Origin: Sacculina carcini
Taxonomy: Eukaryota > Arthropoda > Thecostraca > Sacculinidae
DNA: 64,000 nucleotides
NCBI GenBank assembly: GCA_916048095.2
Contig: OU696588.1
Coordinates: forward strand, 4,447,501 to 4,511,500
Direction of reading: 5' to 3'
The notes beneath the pieces were generated by a model that searched no databases, was not told the origin of the DNA, and saw only the letters and a program-made list of their open reading frames with translations. Below, piece by piece: positions 26,358-37,780 of the stretch. How positions within the stretch are numbered: the first letter of the stretch is position 1; every line of letters starts with the position of its first letter. The translations under genes were made by a program, and so were the position numbers.

Positions 26358-29092
26358 TAGTGATGCAAAAAAAACGTTTTTTTTGGTTGCGGTTTTTGTG
26401 TGCAAAAAAAAATGATATTGTTTTCTGTTTTTTTAGAATTAGCCCCAATTGTCTTCGGATGTTGGATTTTAGTACATATAAACGAGTTTAATTGATGTTT
26501 TGTACATGTTTACGTGTCTTATTTCAAAGATAATTTGATAATAGTATAAAAAACAAAAATATTTATCAATAAATACCTCAGGAGACTGTTTGAAAGTGCA
26601 TCCGGGTCCGGTGGTTTAGGTTTTTTCATTGAGAAAACCCATGTTTTTAAAGATGGTTTTAATGATGTGGATATTTGAAATAATTTGTCAGCAGAACAAA
26701 ACAAATTCATTGAGTAATCATATGTTTTTTTAAAAGAAGCCATGCATTTTATGAAAAATGCAATGATGTTTTTCAAATTGGTTTTAAATTTGTTTTATTA
26801 ATGTACAGATTCAGAAAATGTTGCCAGCAGAACAAGACAAGCTAATTGGTTGGTCAAGTGTTTTTTTGACAAACGTATATTTAACGTTTTTTTAATGAAA
26901 CAATGTTTTCTAAAACAGTATAATGGTACGTATAAGCGGCTGGTTAAACCACTTGATTTAAACCGGTTTTTTAAACCATGTTTTTTTCCAAAATATTTTT
27001 TTTTGAAAAACGGTTTTCGTAGATGAAGAGATTTAGAAAAAAATTGGCGGCATATCAAGGAAAGTTGAACCAAATTAATTGTTTTTAGTAACCTGTTTTA
27101 GAACTGGTTTTATGGATGATGGTTTCTTTGATGTAGTAATTTGTGTTCAAATACCTTTTTGTACATTAAATATATTTCCTCGGTCGTTTTTTTCCTACAC
27201 GAAAATATTGCCCGTTTTTCTGGTCAGGATTGCCACTCTGATTATTATTATTATTATTAATTACAGGCAAATCCAGTAGCATGGGAAGAGTGCAAGCACT
27301 ATTACCACCCTAAGGTGGCCCCATGTACCGGAAGCGCCCAAAAGATTAAGAGAGAAAGAGAGTTCGAAGAGAAATAAGTCTAGAAAGAGAGTTGGAAAGA
27401 AAATAATAAATAAATAACAATAAATAATAAACCATCATCCGATAACAATCCATAATGTCACTCCGCCCACGTTCCTCAATAAATAATAACAATCAACAAT
27501 AAATATGTGATTCATTAAAAAACAGCCATCAATAAATAAGAATAAATATTAATAAATAAGTAATAAATAACAATGAAGAACAATACATATGATTAAAAAA
27601 AAAACATCCAACAATAAATATAAATATGATTCAATAAGTAACAACAACACAAATAAATATGATTCAATAAACAATAACACCAATAAATATGATTCAATAA
27701 ACAACAACAACAATAAATATGATTCAATAAACAGCAACAACAATAAATATGATTCAATAAACAACAACAACAATAAATATGACTCAATAAACAGCAACAA
27801 CAATAAATATGATTCAATAAACAACAACAGCCAACACTGAGTAAAAGTATAATTTAATAAATAACAACAACCAATGATAAATAGTAATAAATAGAGAGTA
27901 AAATAGGAATAAATATAAATAAATAGAAAATAAATAACAATAAGCATGAATGAATAACAATAAATATGAATAAATATACAATTAATAAGACTCAACAGTC
28001 AATTCCGCTCTTTCAGTAGCATTTCATTTACTTTGGCCTTGAATTTGTTCAAATTGCTCTGCAAGAAAGCCTCCTCCTTCAACGTGTTCCAAGTAGACAC
28101 AGTGGCCGGAAGAAAGCAACGTTGGAATTGTTTTGTACGACAACGAATTGGAGCCATGCACTGGGAATGCTGTTTGGATGTAAACCGTGTGCTTCTTGCT
28201 GCCACGAAATCATCAGGAATTGACTTGCTCATCGGATGATGGTCGTTGTGCTTGATCTTGTACAGCATGCACACACTGCTGACCTTTCGACGATGGCAAA
28301 GATCACCAAGAACCAAGTCACCACAGAGGAACTTGCAAGTTCTAACAACTCTGTTGATGAGATTGAGGTGACAATCCGCAGCAGAAGACCACACGGGGGC
28401 GCAGTACTCCAGAATTGGCAAAATGAAACAGCGAAAACAACTTTATGCGACTGATTAACATTAACTTTATGCGACTAAAAACAACTGATTAATGCGAATC
28501 GCTTTTATTCGTAGTCTCATTAGGGACACTAAGTTTTGTGTATATTTGTAGTCTTTGTGTAAATATTTGCAGTGTTTGTACTTTTATATTTGCAAATAAT
28601 TGATCTGCTGAATGAAATGATGAAACTTATTATAATCAACGTAGTTCATTTCGGGTAGGAAAAAGGTAATATGTACAAAATAATAAAAAATTATGCCACC
28701 TGTTGTTTTTTTAAAAGAGTTTCAGGTTTTAGCATAAAAACCAGTTCTCAAACCCTGCTTTCTTGCACAATGATTTACTCAATAATTGAATGCAAAACTG
28801 TACTGTACATAGAAGTGCCGCACAGAACCGTGCAAACAATGATATAAGGGCTTTCAGACACATTATAAGAATTATATTGTGAATATTTAATGATAATTCA
28901 ATTTGATAGGGTTACTAATAGCATGAATAACTCATGTTTTGATAACAATATTTCATTTTACATCCCAAATATATCATTTCCATAATTTGAATTATTTGCA
29001 TGACTTAAAAAAACGTGTTTTTTTGGTCGAGATTTTTTTGGCAAAAAGCGTTTATTTAAAAAAAACGTCGGTTATTTTAGGTCGCATCTCTA
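26358..29092 (+). mobile_element. Element X, hAT-like, split by LINE A copy 2
   Basis: It begins TAGTGATGCAAAAAAAACG and ends AGGTCGCATCTCTA, so the first nine bases are roughly inverted. The flanks are both AATATATA (26350-26357 and 29093-29100), an 8-bp duplication, although in AT-rich DNA. The two halves (26358-27243 and 28485-29092) correspond in order to the intact reverse copy at 47101-48662. The interior is rich in A and T homopolymers and has no coding frame. Confidence 0.75.
27244..28484 (-). mobile_element. LINE A copy 2 inserted in element X
   Basis: On the minus strand this carries the C-terminal RT piece (28421 down to 27999, ILEYCAPVWSSAADC onwards), the 3' UTR with the 30-bp minisatellite and the ATT-rich tail at 27244-27261. 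The direct repeat CTGATT (27238-27243 and 28485-28490) marks the insertion in X. The 5' junction (28441-28484) holds about 44 bases of extra sequence with an internal repeat of AACTTTATGCGACT. It keeps the C that copy 1 lost. Confidence 0.85.
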
Positions 29093-29100
29093 AATATATA

Positions 29101-29278
29101 TATATATATATATATATATTTAGATCCAAAATGTATGGAGTACTCACGTGTCTGGTGGATAAATGATAAATGAATATGATATATGATATGTGATAAATGA
29201 TATAAGTTGAAGTTGAACTTCTTCAGACACAAGTATGTATTTTTTTATTGTTGTGGTAAAAGTTCAACTTCAACTTAT

Positions 29279-29313
<35 letters not shown>

Positions 29314-29339
29314 AATAATAATATAATCTATATATACTA
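29101..29339. repeat. AT microsatellites around a 24-bp perfect inverted repeat
   Basis: Positions 29197-29220 and 29260-29283 are exact reverse complements (core AGTTGAAGTTGAACTT), with 39 bases between them. AT runs lie on both sides. Confidence 0.9.
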
Positions 29340-29787
29340 GCATTAAAACCCGCCCGTTGTGCGGAAAAATTCATAAAAATATTGCAAATTAAAAAATAAA
29401 TATGGCTAACTCATAAAAACCTTAATCATTTGAAAAATCGAAATTTCATTATTTATAATTTTATTTTGACAAAATATTTTCACTCAGCCCGCCTCATATT
29501 TAAACCCGCCCGACGTGCGGAATAATTCAGAACTCGAACACCATCCGTTCTGGATCTTGAATTAAATCCATTAGTTTTGTATATGAATTCATTCTACACG
29601 GTGAAATTGAACGTTTTATTGCTGCCCGCGGGACATTTTTATTTCATAAAAATGAGCCATCGGATCGTTTGCGTTTGAAGCCCCTGATCTATAACATTGA
29701 ACCCGCGCAATTATGTCACCTCATATTCAAGCATACATACACAGACAGACAGATAATTTCTTTTTTATGTATATATATATACATAAA

Positions 29788-29836
<49 letters not shown>

Positions 29837-30960
29837 TAAAAGATGAGATGATATAGAGATGTATATATATATATGAAATATATATATATATAGATTTAAT
29901 CCCGCCCGTCGTGCTGAACAATTCATAAAATAAAATTCATATTCAATCCATAAAATAAATTGAAAAGAAATTAAAAAGCAAAAAATTTAACCTGTATATA
30001 CGTTCAACAATAAAAAACTCTAAATCTGAATATTTATATTTTTAATTTGACAAAATATTATCCCTCAATCCGCCTCATATTTGAACCTGCCCGTCGTGCG
30101 GAATATTTCAGAACACAAACACGTAACAAACAATGAAAATTCTAGCATGTAAGCCCGCCCGTCGTGCGGAACGATTCATACTATTAAATTTGTATTCAAT
30201 TTATAAGAGAAAATAAATATGAATTAATAAAGAAAAGAGTAAACCCATAAAAATTTCCTATATAAACCTGCCCGTCGTGCTGAGTAATTCAAAACTCAGA
30301 CACAAAACAGTGAAAAATGACTAATTTTTTTATCATAATATTTTCAAAATATATTTATAACTTAACATCACCATCTAGCATTAAAACCCGCCCGTTGTGC
30401 AGAACAATAAATAAAGTAAAATGAATATTGAATTAATAAAAAACTTAAATTAGAAATTATAAAAGAAAAAGTAAACCCATAAAAAGTCTTAACCAATAGA
30501 AAAGTCTAAATATGAATGTTTTTATTTTAGATGTGGCAAAATATTTTCCCTCGAACAGCCTCGTATTTAAACCCGCCCGTCGTGCGGAACTATGAATAAA
30601 ATATAATGAATCAAAAAGCAAAAAACTTATCCAATAGAAAAATATAAATTTGTAAATTCTTGTTTTAATTATTGACGAAGTTTTTCCCTCAACACTGCTC
30701 AAATTCACACCCGTCCTTCGTGTGTAGTAATTCAAAAGTGTAACACTGTCAAAACAATGCAACTTTCTGTCATCTCTATAATTCCAGAATAATGCTTCCG
30801 CTAAAGCATATGCATATAGTTGGCATTGCATGATATTACAACCCATACCCTTATGCAACTTAAGCGTATGCAACTTGAAATTAAACCAATTAAATTACAC
30901 AGTAAAATTCAGTAGTTTACTTTGTTCCCAGTAGCATTTTACCCGCCCGTCGTGCGGAAC
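29340..30960. repeat. Irregular array of about ten CCCGCCCGTCGTGCGG units
   Basis: The GC-rich core CCCGCCCGTCGTGCGG, or close variants, recurs near 29348, 29504, 29900, 30086, 30153, 30266, 30386, 30570, 30708 and 30941. The units are embedded in AT-rich DNA with shared flanks (GCCTCATATTTAAAC before, AACAATTCATAAAAT after). Spacing varies from about 65 to 380 bp. It looks like an expanded core of a dispersed element; I cannot name the family. Confidence 0.8.
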
Positions 30961-31217
30961 AATTTATGTGTAAATATTGAGGACTATAAAGCCTTTCTAT
31001 TCAGTATAGTGTAGCATTAATTAAGCTGTACGCAATACAACCACACCATCCATGCTTGGAGCTAATATGATGCATTCTTAATTGTGATTGGGCTTCAGTG
31101 AAATCTAATCGGTGTATACTGCTTTGTAGTCGCAAGTGCGCATAATAACTGTCAAATTGGTAATATGTGCTTTTGACTTTACACCGCCTTAACTTCCTTC
31201 AGATACACTTTGGAAAA

Positions 31218-31876
31218 TTACAAATTACACCACATTGTAGAACACAAAATTTCCAGCACGATAGTATAATTTATTTTTATTTGTGACAATTAGTTACTGA
31301 GAAATAGTAGATAAATGAATATATTTTGTTGCCCGGTGTTCAAGTGTAATTTTGGATGTATTTGATAATTTTGCCAATTTTACACGTTTTTTGTATAAAT
31401 TGTGGGTAAAAAAAATTCCCAGCATGATGGTATTATTTATTTAGATGTGTGATAATTAGTTTTTGAGAAATAGAGAAAAAAGTATAGAAAATCGGACGCG
31501 TGGAATAGAAATAAATTTTGCATATAGATTGAATTAGTTTACATTTTACATGTTTTATGTTTAATGTTTGGGTATGAATTATAACCTATCTTGTAGAACA
31601 GCGAATTCCCTACACAGTGGTATAATTCGTATAGTTGTACCATAGCTGGTTTATGAGGAGTAGATTGCAGAATATTGACCAAAATTTTCGCATTTTTCAG
31701 GGTTCATTTTGTCTTTTCACCGCTATAACTTTGTGTTGTTCAAGTTTTAAAATTTGAAATTTAGCCTATCGTGTAGACAAGAAAATTTCCAACGTAATGG
31801 TATAAATTGTTAGCGAGTACGCCAAGTAGTGGCCGAGTAGTGGCTGATAGAAAATGCACCAAGGAGGGTGGGACAC
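31218..31876. repeat. Four diverged units of about 175 bp
   Basis: Blocks near 31250, 31415, 31600 and 31785 share the pattern AATTTCCAGCACGATAGTAT followed by TGAGAAATAG or GGAGTAG. They lead into the CAGA array and may be the second half of one composite element starting at 29340. Confidence 0.65.
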
Positions 31877-31919
31877 ACAGACAGACAGACAGGCAGACAG
31901 ACAGACAGACAGAGAGAGG

Positions 31920-31997
<78 letters not shown>
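31877..31997. repeat. (CAGA)n followed by (TA)n
   Basis: A tetranucleotide run at about 31877-31912 is followed by a TA run at 31927-31997. The order suggests a tail of the preceding repeat unit. Confidence 0.9.
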
Positions 31998-31999
<2 letters not shown>

Positions 32000-32919
32000 T
32001 TTAGGCGGCATACAAGCATACAGCCACACACATGCACACACTCTTTAACTTGATCTAGTTTGAGCACACAAAGACATACATACAGATCCAGTTCCACTTG
32101 ACAATGCAAGTGCTCCTATAGTGACTGGAGGCAACACACATGCATAAAGATACATGCAGACGAACTTGAAGGAAACAAAAGAATGACACACGGGCATACC
32201 AAATACATACACACACAATTTGTCATCGCGTACATTTGTATTGTCTACAAAAACGTAGACAAGAATCAGCTGATTGCTGGCACCACAAGACCACTGGGTT
32301 GTAATTTCCTATTTCAACTTTATCCTCTGACAATATTCTAGACAGATATATCTCGTATATATACATTTATTTTCCCATTTGAATAAAGGTTGATGGTTAT
32401 GTTACGAACAATATCCAGGTGAAAATGGATATATATATATAACTCAATTTATGATCATAGCATAAATATTCCACATGTCGAATATTGATTGAAATGAGAG
32501 AGCCGTAAACAGTTGAATAATGCATTTTCGGACAATAATATATGTTTTTTCTACTATGCCACATCGCACGACAAGGAAGCGCAGTTGCTACCACTGGGCC
32601 TTAATAACCCCGGGGAATGGCGATGTCTTTGATCATTTTGCCTATGGTCAGGTTGAGACAGGCAGCTAGCGTGCAATATTCCCCTGGGAAACACAGCCAA
32701 TGACGTATTTGGACAGATAAGCGCAGTGCAGCCCATATCCACAATAAGCCCATAATTTTTGCACTGGGTAATCTATGAGAATATACACATTCACTGAAAA
32801 AATATCATTGTGTATATGATTTACTATCTCAACTAGTAAAGAAATTGCAAAAACAAAATTCAAGAATATAGAAAATTATTTGAATAGTAGGACATTTAAT
32901 TGTATATATATATATCGAG
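31998..32919. other. No gene recognised
   Basis: Mixed composition with no exon, transposon end or RNA gene that I can support. Confidence 0.35.
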
Positions 32920-33035
32920 TTTCGCTCCAACGGGGGGGCTCGGTGAGTTGGCAGAATACCGTTTTCCTCGAGTTGTATATTCAGCGTCGGCTTCAGCGCG
33001 CCCCTGCGACAGCCAGCCAACACCACTTTCACACC
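32920..33035 (-). mobile_element. Penelope-like fragment
   Basis: The minus frame reads NIQLEENGILPTHRAPPLER. It matches VQLEENGISPSQRAPPIRR in the longer fragment at 42034-42420, which also has a GIY-YIG-like segment. It is only a short remnant. Confidence 0.4.
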
Positions 33036-33154
33036 TACCAGACAATGACACCTAGGAGTGACACCTGGTTGCTGACATAAATAGCATGTGAATAATTGTT
33101 TGAATGTTGTAGTGATTGTGTGTTGGTATTTGCGTTGTCATTGTGTTCTCATGT

Positions 33155-33360
33155 GATTTGTGTCTGATGATGGAGTCTGGTAACTCCGAAACGTTACGTA
33201 ATATAGGGAAGTTGTTGAATTGTCTGAATAGAAGCGATCAGAAATTGGCTAGAGACATGGAATCGACCAAAAAGAAAATTGCTAAATGTGAAATAGCAAT
33301 CCAGTTTAATCTCGTTTGCAAGCGCGAAAATTTACTGCCTGGCTACACCAACATATATAT
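33155..33360 (+). mobile_element. Penelope-like N-terminal fragment with hammerhead-like motif
   Basis: The plus frame reads MMESGNSETLRNIGKLL and then QKLARDMESTKKKIAKCEIA. It ends at an AT run near 33354. The same peptide pattern occurs at 41640-41835, at 42691-42850 and, inverted, in 42034-42420. The DNA at 33164-33200 carries CTGATGA, a GGAGT/ACTCC stem, GAA and an ACG-TTA-CGT hairpin followed by A, the layout of a hammerhead ribozyme. Penelope-like elements are known to encode such ribozymes. The family assignment is an inference. Confidence 0.45.
33164..33200 (+). ncRNA. Hammerhead-ribozyme-like motif (candidate)
   Basis: Core CTGATGA (33164-33170), stem II GGAGT with ACTCC (33172-33176, 33183-33187), GAA (33188-33190), stem III ACG/CGT with loop TTA (33191-33199), then A at the cleavage position. 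Flanking bases can form a weak, G-U-rich stem I. An extra T between the core and stem II is not canonical. Relatives at 41647-41675 and, inverted, 42071-42099 keep CTGANGA, stem II and GAAAC but not this stem III. Confidence 0.35.
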
Positions 33361-33379
33361 ATATATATATATATATACT

Positions 33380-34226
33380 CGTATATATGTGTGTGTATGC
33401 GTGTGTTTTATGTGTGTGTGTGTGTAACATGTTATCAACAAAGATGTATGCATTCAGACTGTTTCAAGTATATTCACTGCGAGATGACTCAATTTCCGGC
33501 TAATTGTTGTGGAGATGGAATAAATTGAATCGCTGAAACAGCTCGTTGTAACAAACACACAAAACCAGTATTTATAGACAGGCGCGCGTGGGCATCACCG
33601 CCCCACGCACGCCCAAGACACTACCACAGTTCGAACACGACTCCACGCTCACACCGTCACACACGGACAAGCACACACTGTTAAGACAGTCAATCACAAC
33701 ATGACACGCATACACACATACAGACACACCAATGAACACAGTAAACCACACACTAACACACCCACACTCTCTCGCACCATACACAATCACACAACACTCG
33801 TATAGGACTGCTTTTTGTGCTATCTTCTATGATTGATGAAATTGCACGCACGTGCGTGATTCACACGACCACTCACTCAAGTAGAACGCAATTAACAGAA
33901 GTAGAGTTTGGAAAAATAAGCGAAATTACGCAAAGCAACAAAAACAGCGGTTTAAAAGCAGATACATGTCACAAAAACGTCTCATTCTAAGAATTAATTG
34001 TCGAAAATTGCGCAAGATGTGCAAGACTGCTTGGTAGAATATTGTGCGTGAATAAAACTCGGAAAATACCCGGTAACATTACGGCATGCAATTAGTCACA
34101 AGTTTCAATTACTACAAAACGCTAGTGTGAAATGCCGGACAATAAGCTCATATTTCAATTAAAAATTCTACTCTCTGGCCAGAGCAATATCAGAGTAAAA
34201 AACAGTCTGCTAGAGTTATATTTATC
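33380..34226. other. No gene recognised; GC hairpin at 33581-33613
   Basis: The hairpin arms GGCGCGCGTGGG and CCCACGCACGCC pair with one mismatch. Together with CGAACACGACTCC (33632-33644) they match, inverted, the repeat around 16924-17001. The remainder has no supported gene. Confidence 0.6.
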
Positions 34227-34440
34227 CAAATGTACAAGCCTCATGTTGGTATAAATTATATCAATATTGATAAAGTACAAATATGTGCTAAAGTTTGACG
34301 AAACACGTATATTAACACGTGAATGATAAGGACGATTTTTTCAGCATACTGTGTGGAACAAGCAGAGCAATGGAAATATACTAACGGAGAAAAGTTAAAA
34401 TGTTGCATGGGCTTATTGGACTGTACTACTAAAAACGGGA
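34227..34440 (+). repeat. Dispersed repeat, partner of 39117-39358
   Basis: The stretch from GTACAAGCCTCATGTTGGTA to GCATGGGCTTATTGGAC is the reverse complement, with differences, of 39117-39358. It has no coding frame. Confidence 0.7.
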
Positions 34441-34860
34441 CCGGCACCTACGCTATTCACTTATGACTCGTCAGCTCTGCGCATCCCTTTATGACGAGTC
34501 ATGTTGTTTGTCTTATTAATCGCGCCTCCACTTTGAGATCGGATTATTGTCGATGATGTTTTCTCAGCGGACCAAACAACATCTCTTTGTCCATGCCCGG
34601 TGCTCGCTGTTCATTCATGCCAACGTGCAGGAAAAAAACGGGCCGTGATAATTCCGTCTTATCCATGTTGATTGACGGTGCACAAAGCGAAGAGATCAGA
34701 TAGCAAGAGGATGGGAATAGAGACAGACAAAGAAGAGGGACAGAACGGGCGATGTTGATTGATCGAGGAGCTGCAAAAGTCACACTGCTGACACCACACA
34801 CCAATACACGCACTGACTAACACTGATGTCAGTGCTGACTCAGCAGTCGTGTCACACGAG
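34441..34860. other. No supported gene
   Basis: A short minus frame (ATG at about 34670, 41 codons) has a good Kozak context but no domain and no splice support, so I do not call it. Confidence 0.35.
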
Positions 34861-34863
34861 TGT

Positions 34864-35985
34864 CAATCAATCAATCAATCAATCATTCATTTGTATATCG
34901 CCCATCGAAGAGCACAAGCGCGACAAACTACAACGAACATGGGAAAAGAACAATATTAAACATGAAAACACCGCACACACACAAAAGAACATGCGGATAA
35001 CTATAAAAACCAACTACGCTAGAAAAATACTATGAAAGAAGCCACAAACTACAAAACCATATTCACAGTACAATGCAAGAAAGGAAAAGCGGGAAAGTGA
35101 AGTGAAGGAAAGATAAATAACTACAATGAAAAACCAAGGAATTACATCAATACAAGCACAGCAAAAAATCTAAAAATCCACTCTAAATATTGTACCACAA
35201 CCAGGAAGAAAACAGATAACCATGTACAATATAAGCAAACAATAAAAACACCAAAGGTAAATAAATCAAACTATAAGATTGACAGTGATAATTACAACGA
35301 CAAGCATGCAACACGGAAAGAAAACAGGGCAGGAGCAGAAGAGATCAAAGAGAGGCGAATGCAGTTAGAGAGTCGGTAATTGGATCAAATGATAATTCAA
35401 AAATAGACCTACGCAAAGAATAGGCAAACGAACGATAAGTAAGCGAAGAGGTGATGTGAGAGCGGAGAGAATTATAAAGACGGGAACCGCAGAAGGAATG
35501 ATTTGGAGGACTAAGATGATTCATTAAGCGCACGGGGACAGGATAAAGGAACGGGATGTCGTGAAGAGGGATTTTCAGCGGGCGAAAGCAGTTCAGAAAG
35601 ATAAACAGGTTGACAAGGATCATGCAATAACTTGAGAATTAAGCAACTTACTTTTAATTTATTTCTAGATATAATAGGGAGCCAACGAAATTCGAAGAGA
35701 AAGGGAGAAATATGGCGGTAGAAGGAAGAATGTAAAGCAAAGCGAAAGGATTGGTTGATAACACGTTGAAGAAGTTTTAAGAATGATTCAAGACAGTTGA
35801 GGTAGAGTGAGTTGCAGTAATCCAGTCTAGAAAATATCAGAGTATGAACAAGCTTGATAGAGGAGGAACGATCTAGGCAGGGACGAATAGGATAAAGAGA
35901 ACGAGAATAAGGCGGCAGGTGCGAGAAGTGTTATCGTTGACAGAAAAATATTCGTTGAGAAATAAAGGGAATACTTAACAGGCTA
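34864..35985 (-). pseudogene. L2/CR1-type LINE, C-terminal part
   Basis: On the minus strand, beginning near 35980, broken frames give FSRLDYCNSLYL, then LRWLPI-like and finally CGSRLYNSLRSHITSSLTY, the usual C-terminal blocks of L2-type RT. The best open piece is 35345-35623. The 3' end is GGGCGATATACAAATGA followed by a (TTGA)n tail at 34864-34886. It is 5'-truncated, and a hAT element starts immediately beyond it at 35989. Confidence 0.75.
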
Positions 35986-35988
35986 GAT

Positions 35989-36529
35989 CAGTGGTACTTA
36001 ACCTAATTGGAGGTACTGAGTCCCTAGGGGATCGAGTCTGGTTAGGGGTTGGGGGGACTGCGGGGATTCTCGTGAAAACTGAAAGAACATCTGCTTTTAC
36101 ATATGCTTCTTATATTTTCTGGAAAAAAGTTTTGCTAAATCATCTTAAAGGAACTTTACGGTATATGAATGAATATTGAATAGAATAGTTTTGTTATTAC
36201 GTCGTTTGCATTTTCATCTTTTCATACAACACCGTCACATACAGAATAACACCGTCACATACACACGAACACCGTCACATACACAGTAACACCGTCACAT
36301 ACACACTAACATCGTCACATACACAGTAACACCGTCACATACACACTAACGCCGTCACATACACACGTACACACACGGACACACACTCACAGTTTTGACA
36401 TTCGCACTTAATAAAGCTCACAACCAATCAGCGGCGAGCTGGTCACGTTATCATTGCCTAGGGACAAACACACACTATGAACACGTGGCAAATGTTAACA
36501 CAGGCCGACTCAAAACATCTTCCTTGACT

Positions 36530-36568
<39 letters not shown>

Positions 36569-36668
36569 ACACAACCATACACACTCTAACCCGCTCACAC
36601 ACACACTCTCGCACGCAATACACAATCCAACCACTGGTTTGAAAACTGAATAAGGTTGAGAACCACTG
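35989..36668. mobile_element. hAT element with internal minisatellite
   Basis: The ends CAGTGGTACTTAACCT and AGGTTGAGAACCACTG are inverted. The flanks GGCTAGAT (35981-35988) and GGCGAGAT (36669-36676) match at seven of eight bases. Its left interior matches 373-667. A 20-bp minisatellite (36229-36368) and a CA run at 36531-36565 have expanded it. No transposase is seen. Confidence 0.85.
36229..36368. repeat. 20-bp minisatellite, seven units
   Basis: Units of ACACCGTCACATACACACTA type repeat with an exact 20-bp period, lying inside the hAT element. Confidence 0.95.
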
Positions 36669-36676
36669 GGCGAGAT

Positions 36677-36985
36677 GAAATTGTTGAGCCAACTCGCTGA
36701 TATCCTTCCACGCACTTTGTACTCGCAATAGCACCAAATTGTAACAAAGTACATCTGGTGAATTATATCAGAAGGGAGTGTGTTGTATTAATAATTTATC
36801 CTAATATTTTGTCCTGTGAAGACTAATTGTTGAAATTGTGTACAAAATAGATAGAAAAGATAAAAAGATAAGAAGATATAAAGTTTAAGAATCGCCCATG
36901 CAAATACGTTTAGACAAGGAGTTTTTGCATTGCATCATTTTCATACCATGATTCCTACTAAAAATTAACATGGAAGATATAATGT
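36677..36985. other. No gene recognised
   Basis: Ordinary AT-rich sequence. Confidence 0.35.
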
Positions 36986-36989
36986 ATTT

Positions 36990-37780
36990 ATTACGAGCGA
37001 GCGATAGCGAGCGAGTTCATTCTTGGTGTTACTAGAAAAATGAGTATGAGCGGCCGGCCCGCCGGCCGGCCGTGGTCACCCTTTTCAGAGGCTTATATCT
37101 CTGGAACCATAAGTCCGATTAAAATGCATTTTTTATTGGGTAGCCTCATCCTTCCTGCCGCGGATGAGACCAAGCCGGATCATGCCAGTGCCCACTGTGG
37201 CACGTGGCACGTCCCAAATGCCCTCCTACTTTTTCGAAAAACACTTTTTACCCGTTTTTTAGAGGCTTATATCTCTGGAACCATAAGTCCGATTAACATG
37301 CGTTTTTTGTGGGGTAGCCCAATCATTCCTGCCGCGAATGAGACCATGCCGAATCATGTCAGTGCCCAGTGTGCACGTGGCACATGCCATATGCCCTCTT
37401 ATAATTTAGCAGAAGACTTTGCCCATGCTTTTTGAGAGTCATATATCTCTGGAACCGTAAGCCAGACTTTCACCGCTGGCCGGGGCTCCTCCTAGATAAA
37501 CAAAAAGTGATGTGCAATCCTATTGTGGCGGCCTTCTCGCGGCGGATTTTGTTCCTACTAAAAGCCTCAAAAAGTCACCGGTAACTATTACATACGTGCT
37601 AACAGTTATATGTGATTTAGGCTACACATAAACTGCTGTAATAGGGTCAACGTCATCACCTTGGCTCGAAATGCAAAATGAAGATAATTCATGGAAATAG
37701 AAATTTATTTCGACAAATGCATTTACGACAAAGTTTGATTACATATGATAGCTTCGCGCTCGCTCGTTCATCGCCGAACA
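36990..37780. repeat. 172-bp tandem repeat between GAGCGAGCG blocks
   Basis: The block GAGGCTTATATCTCTGGAAC recurs at about 37091 and 37262, and a variant at about 37432, a period of 171-172 bp. To the left lie ACGAGCGAGCGATAGCGAGC and a GGCCGGCC-rich palindrome (about 37050-37071). To the right near 37750 lies GATAGCTTCGCGCTCGCTCG, roughly the inverse of the left block. This could be one element with inverted ends. The open frame at 37040-37435 is repeat-coded. Confidence 0.65.

Noticed and set aside
34548-34670. Short minus frame with a strong Kozak context
   Set aside because: Only 41 codons, no domain, no splice support.
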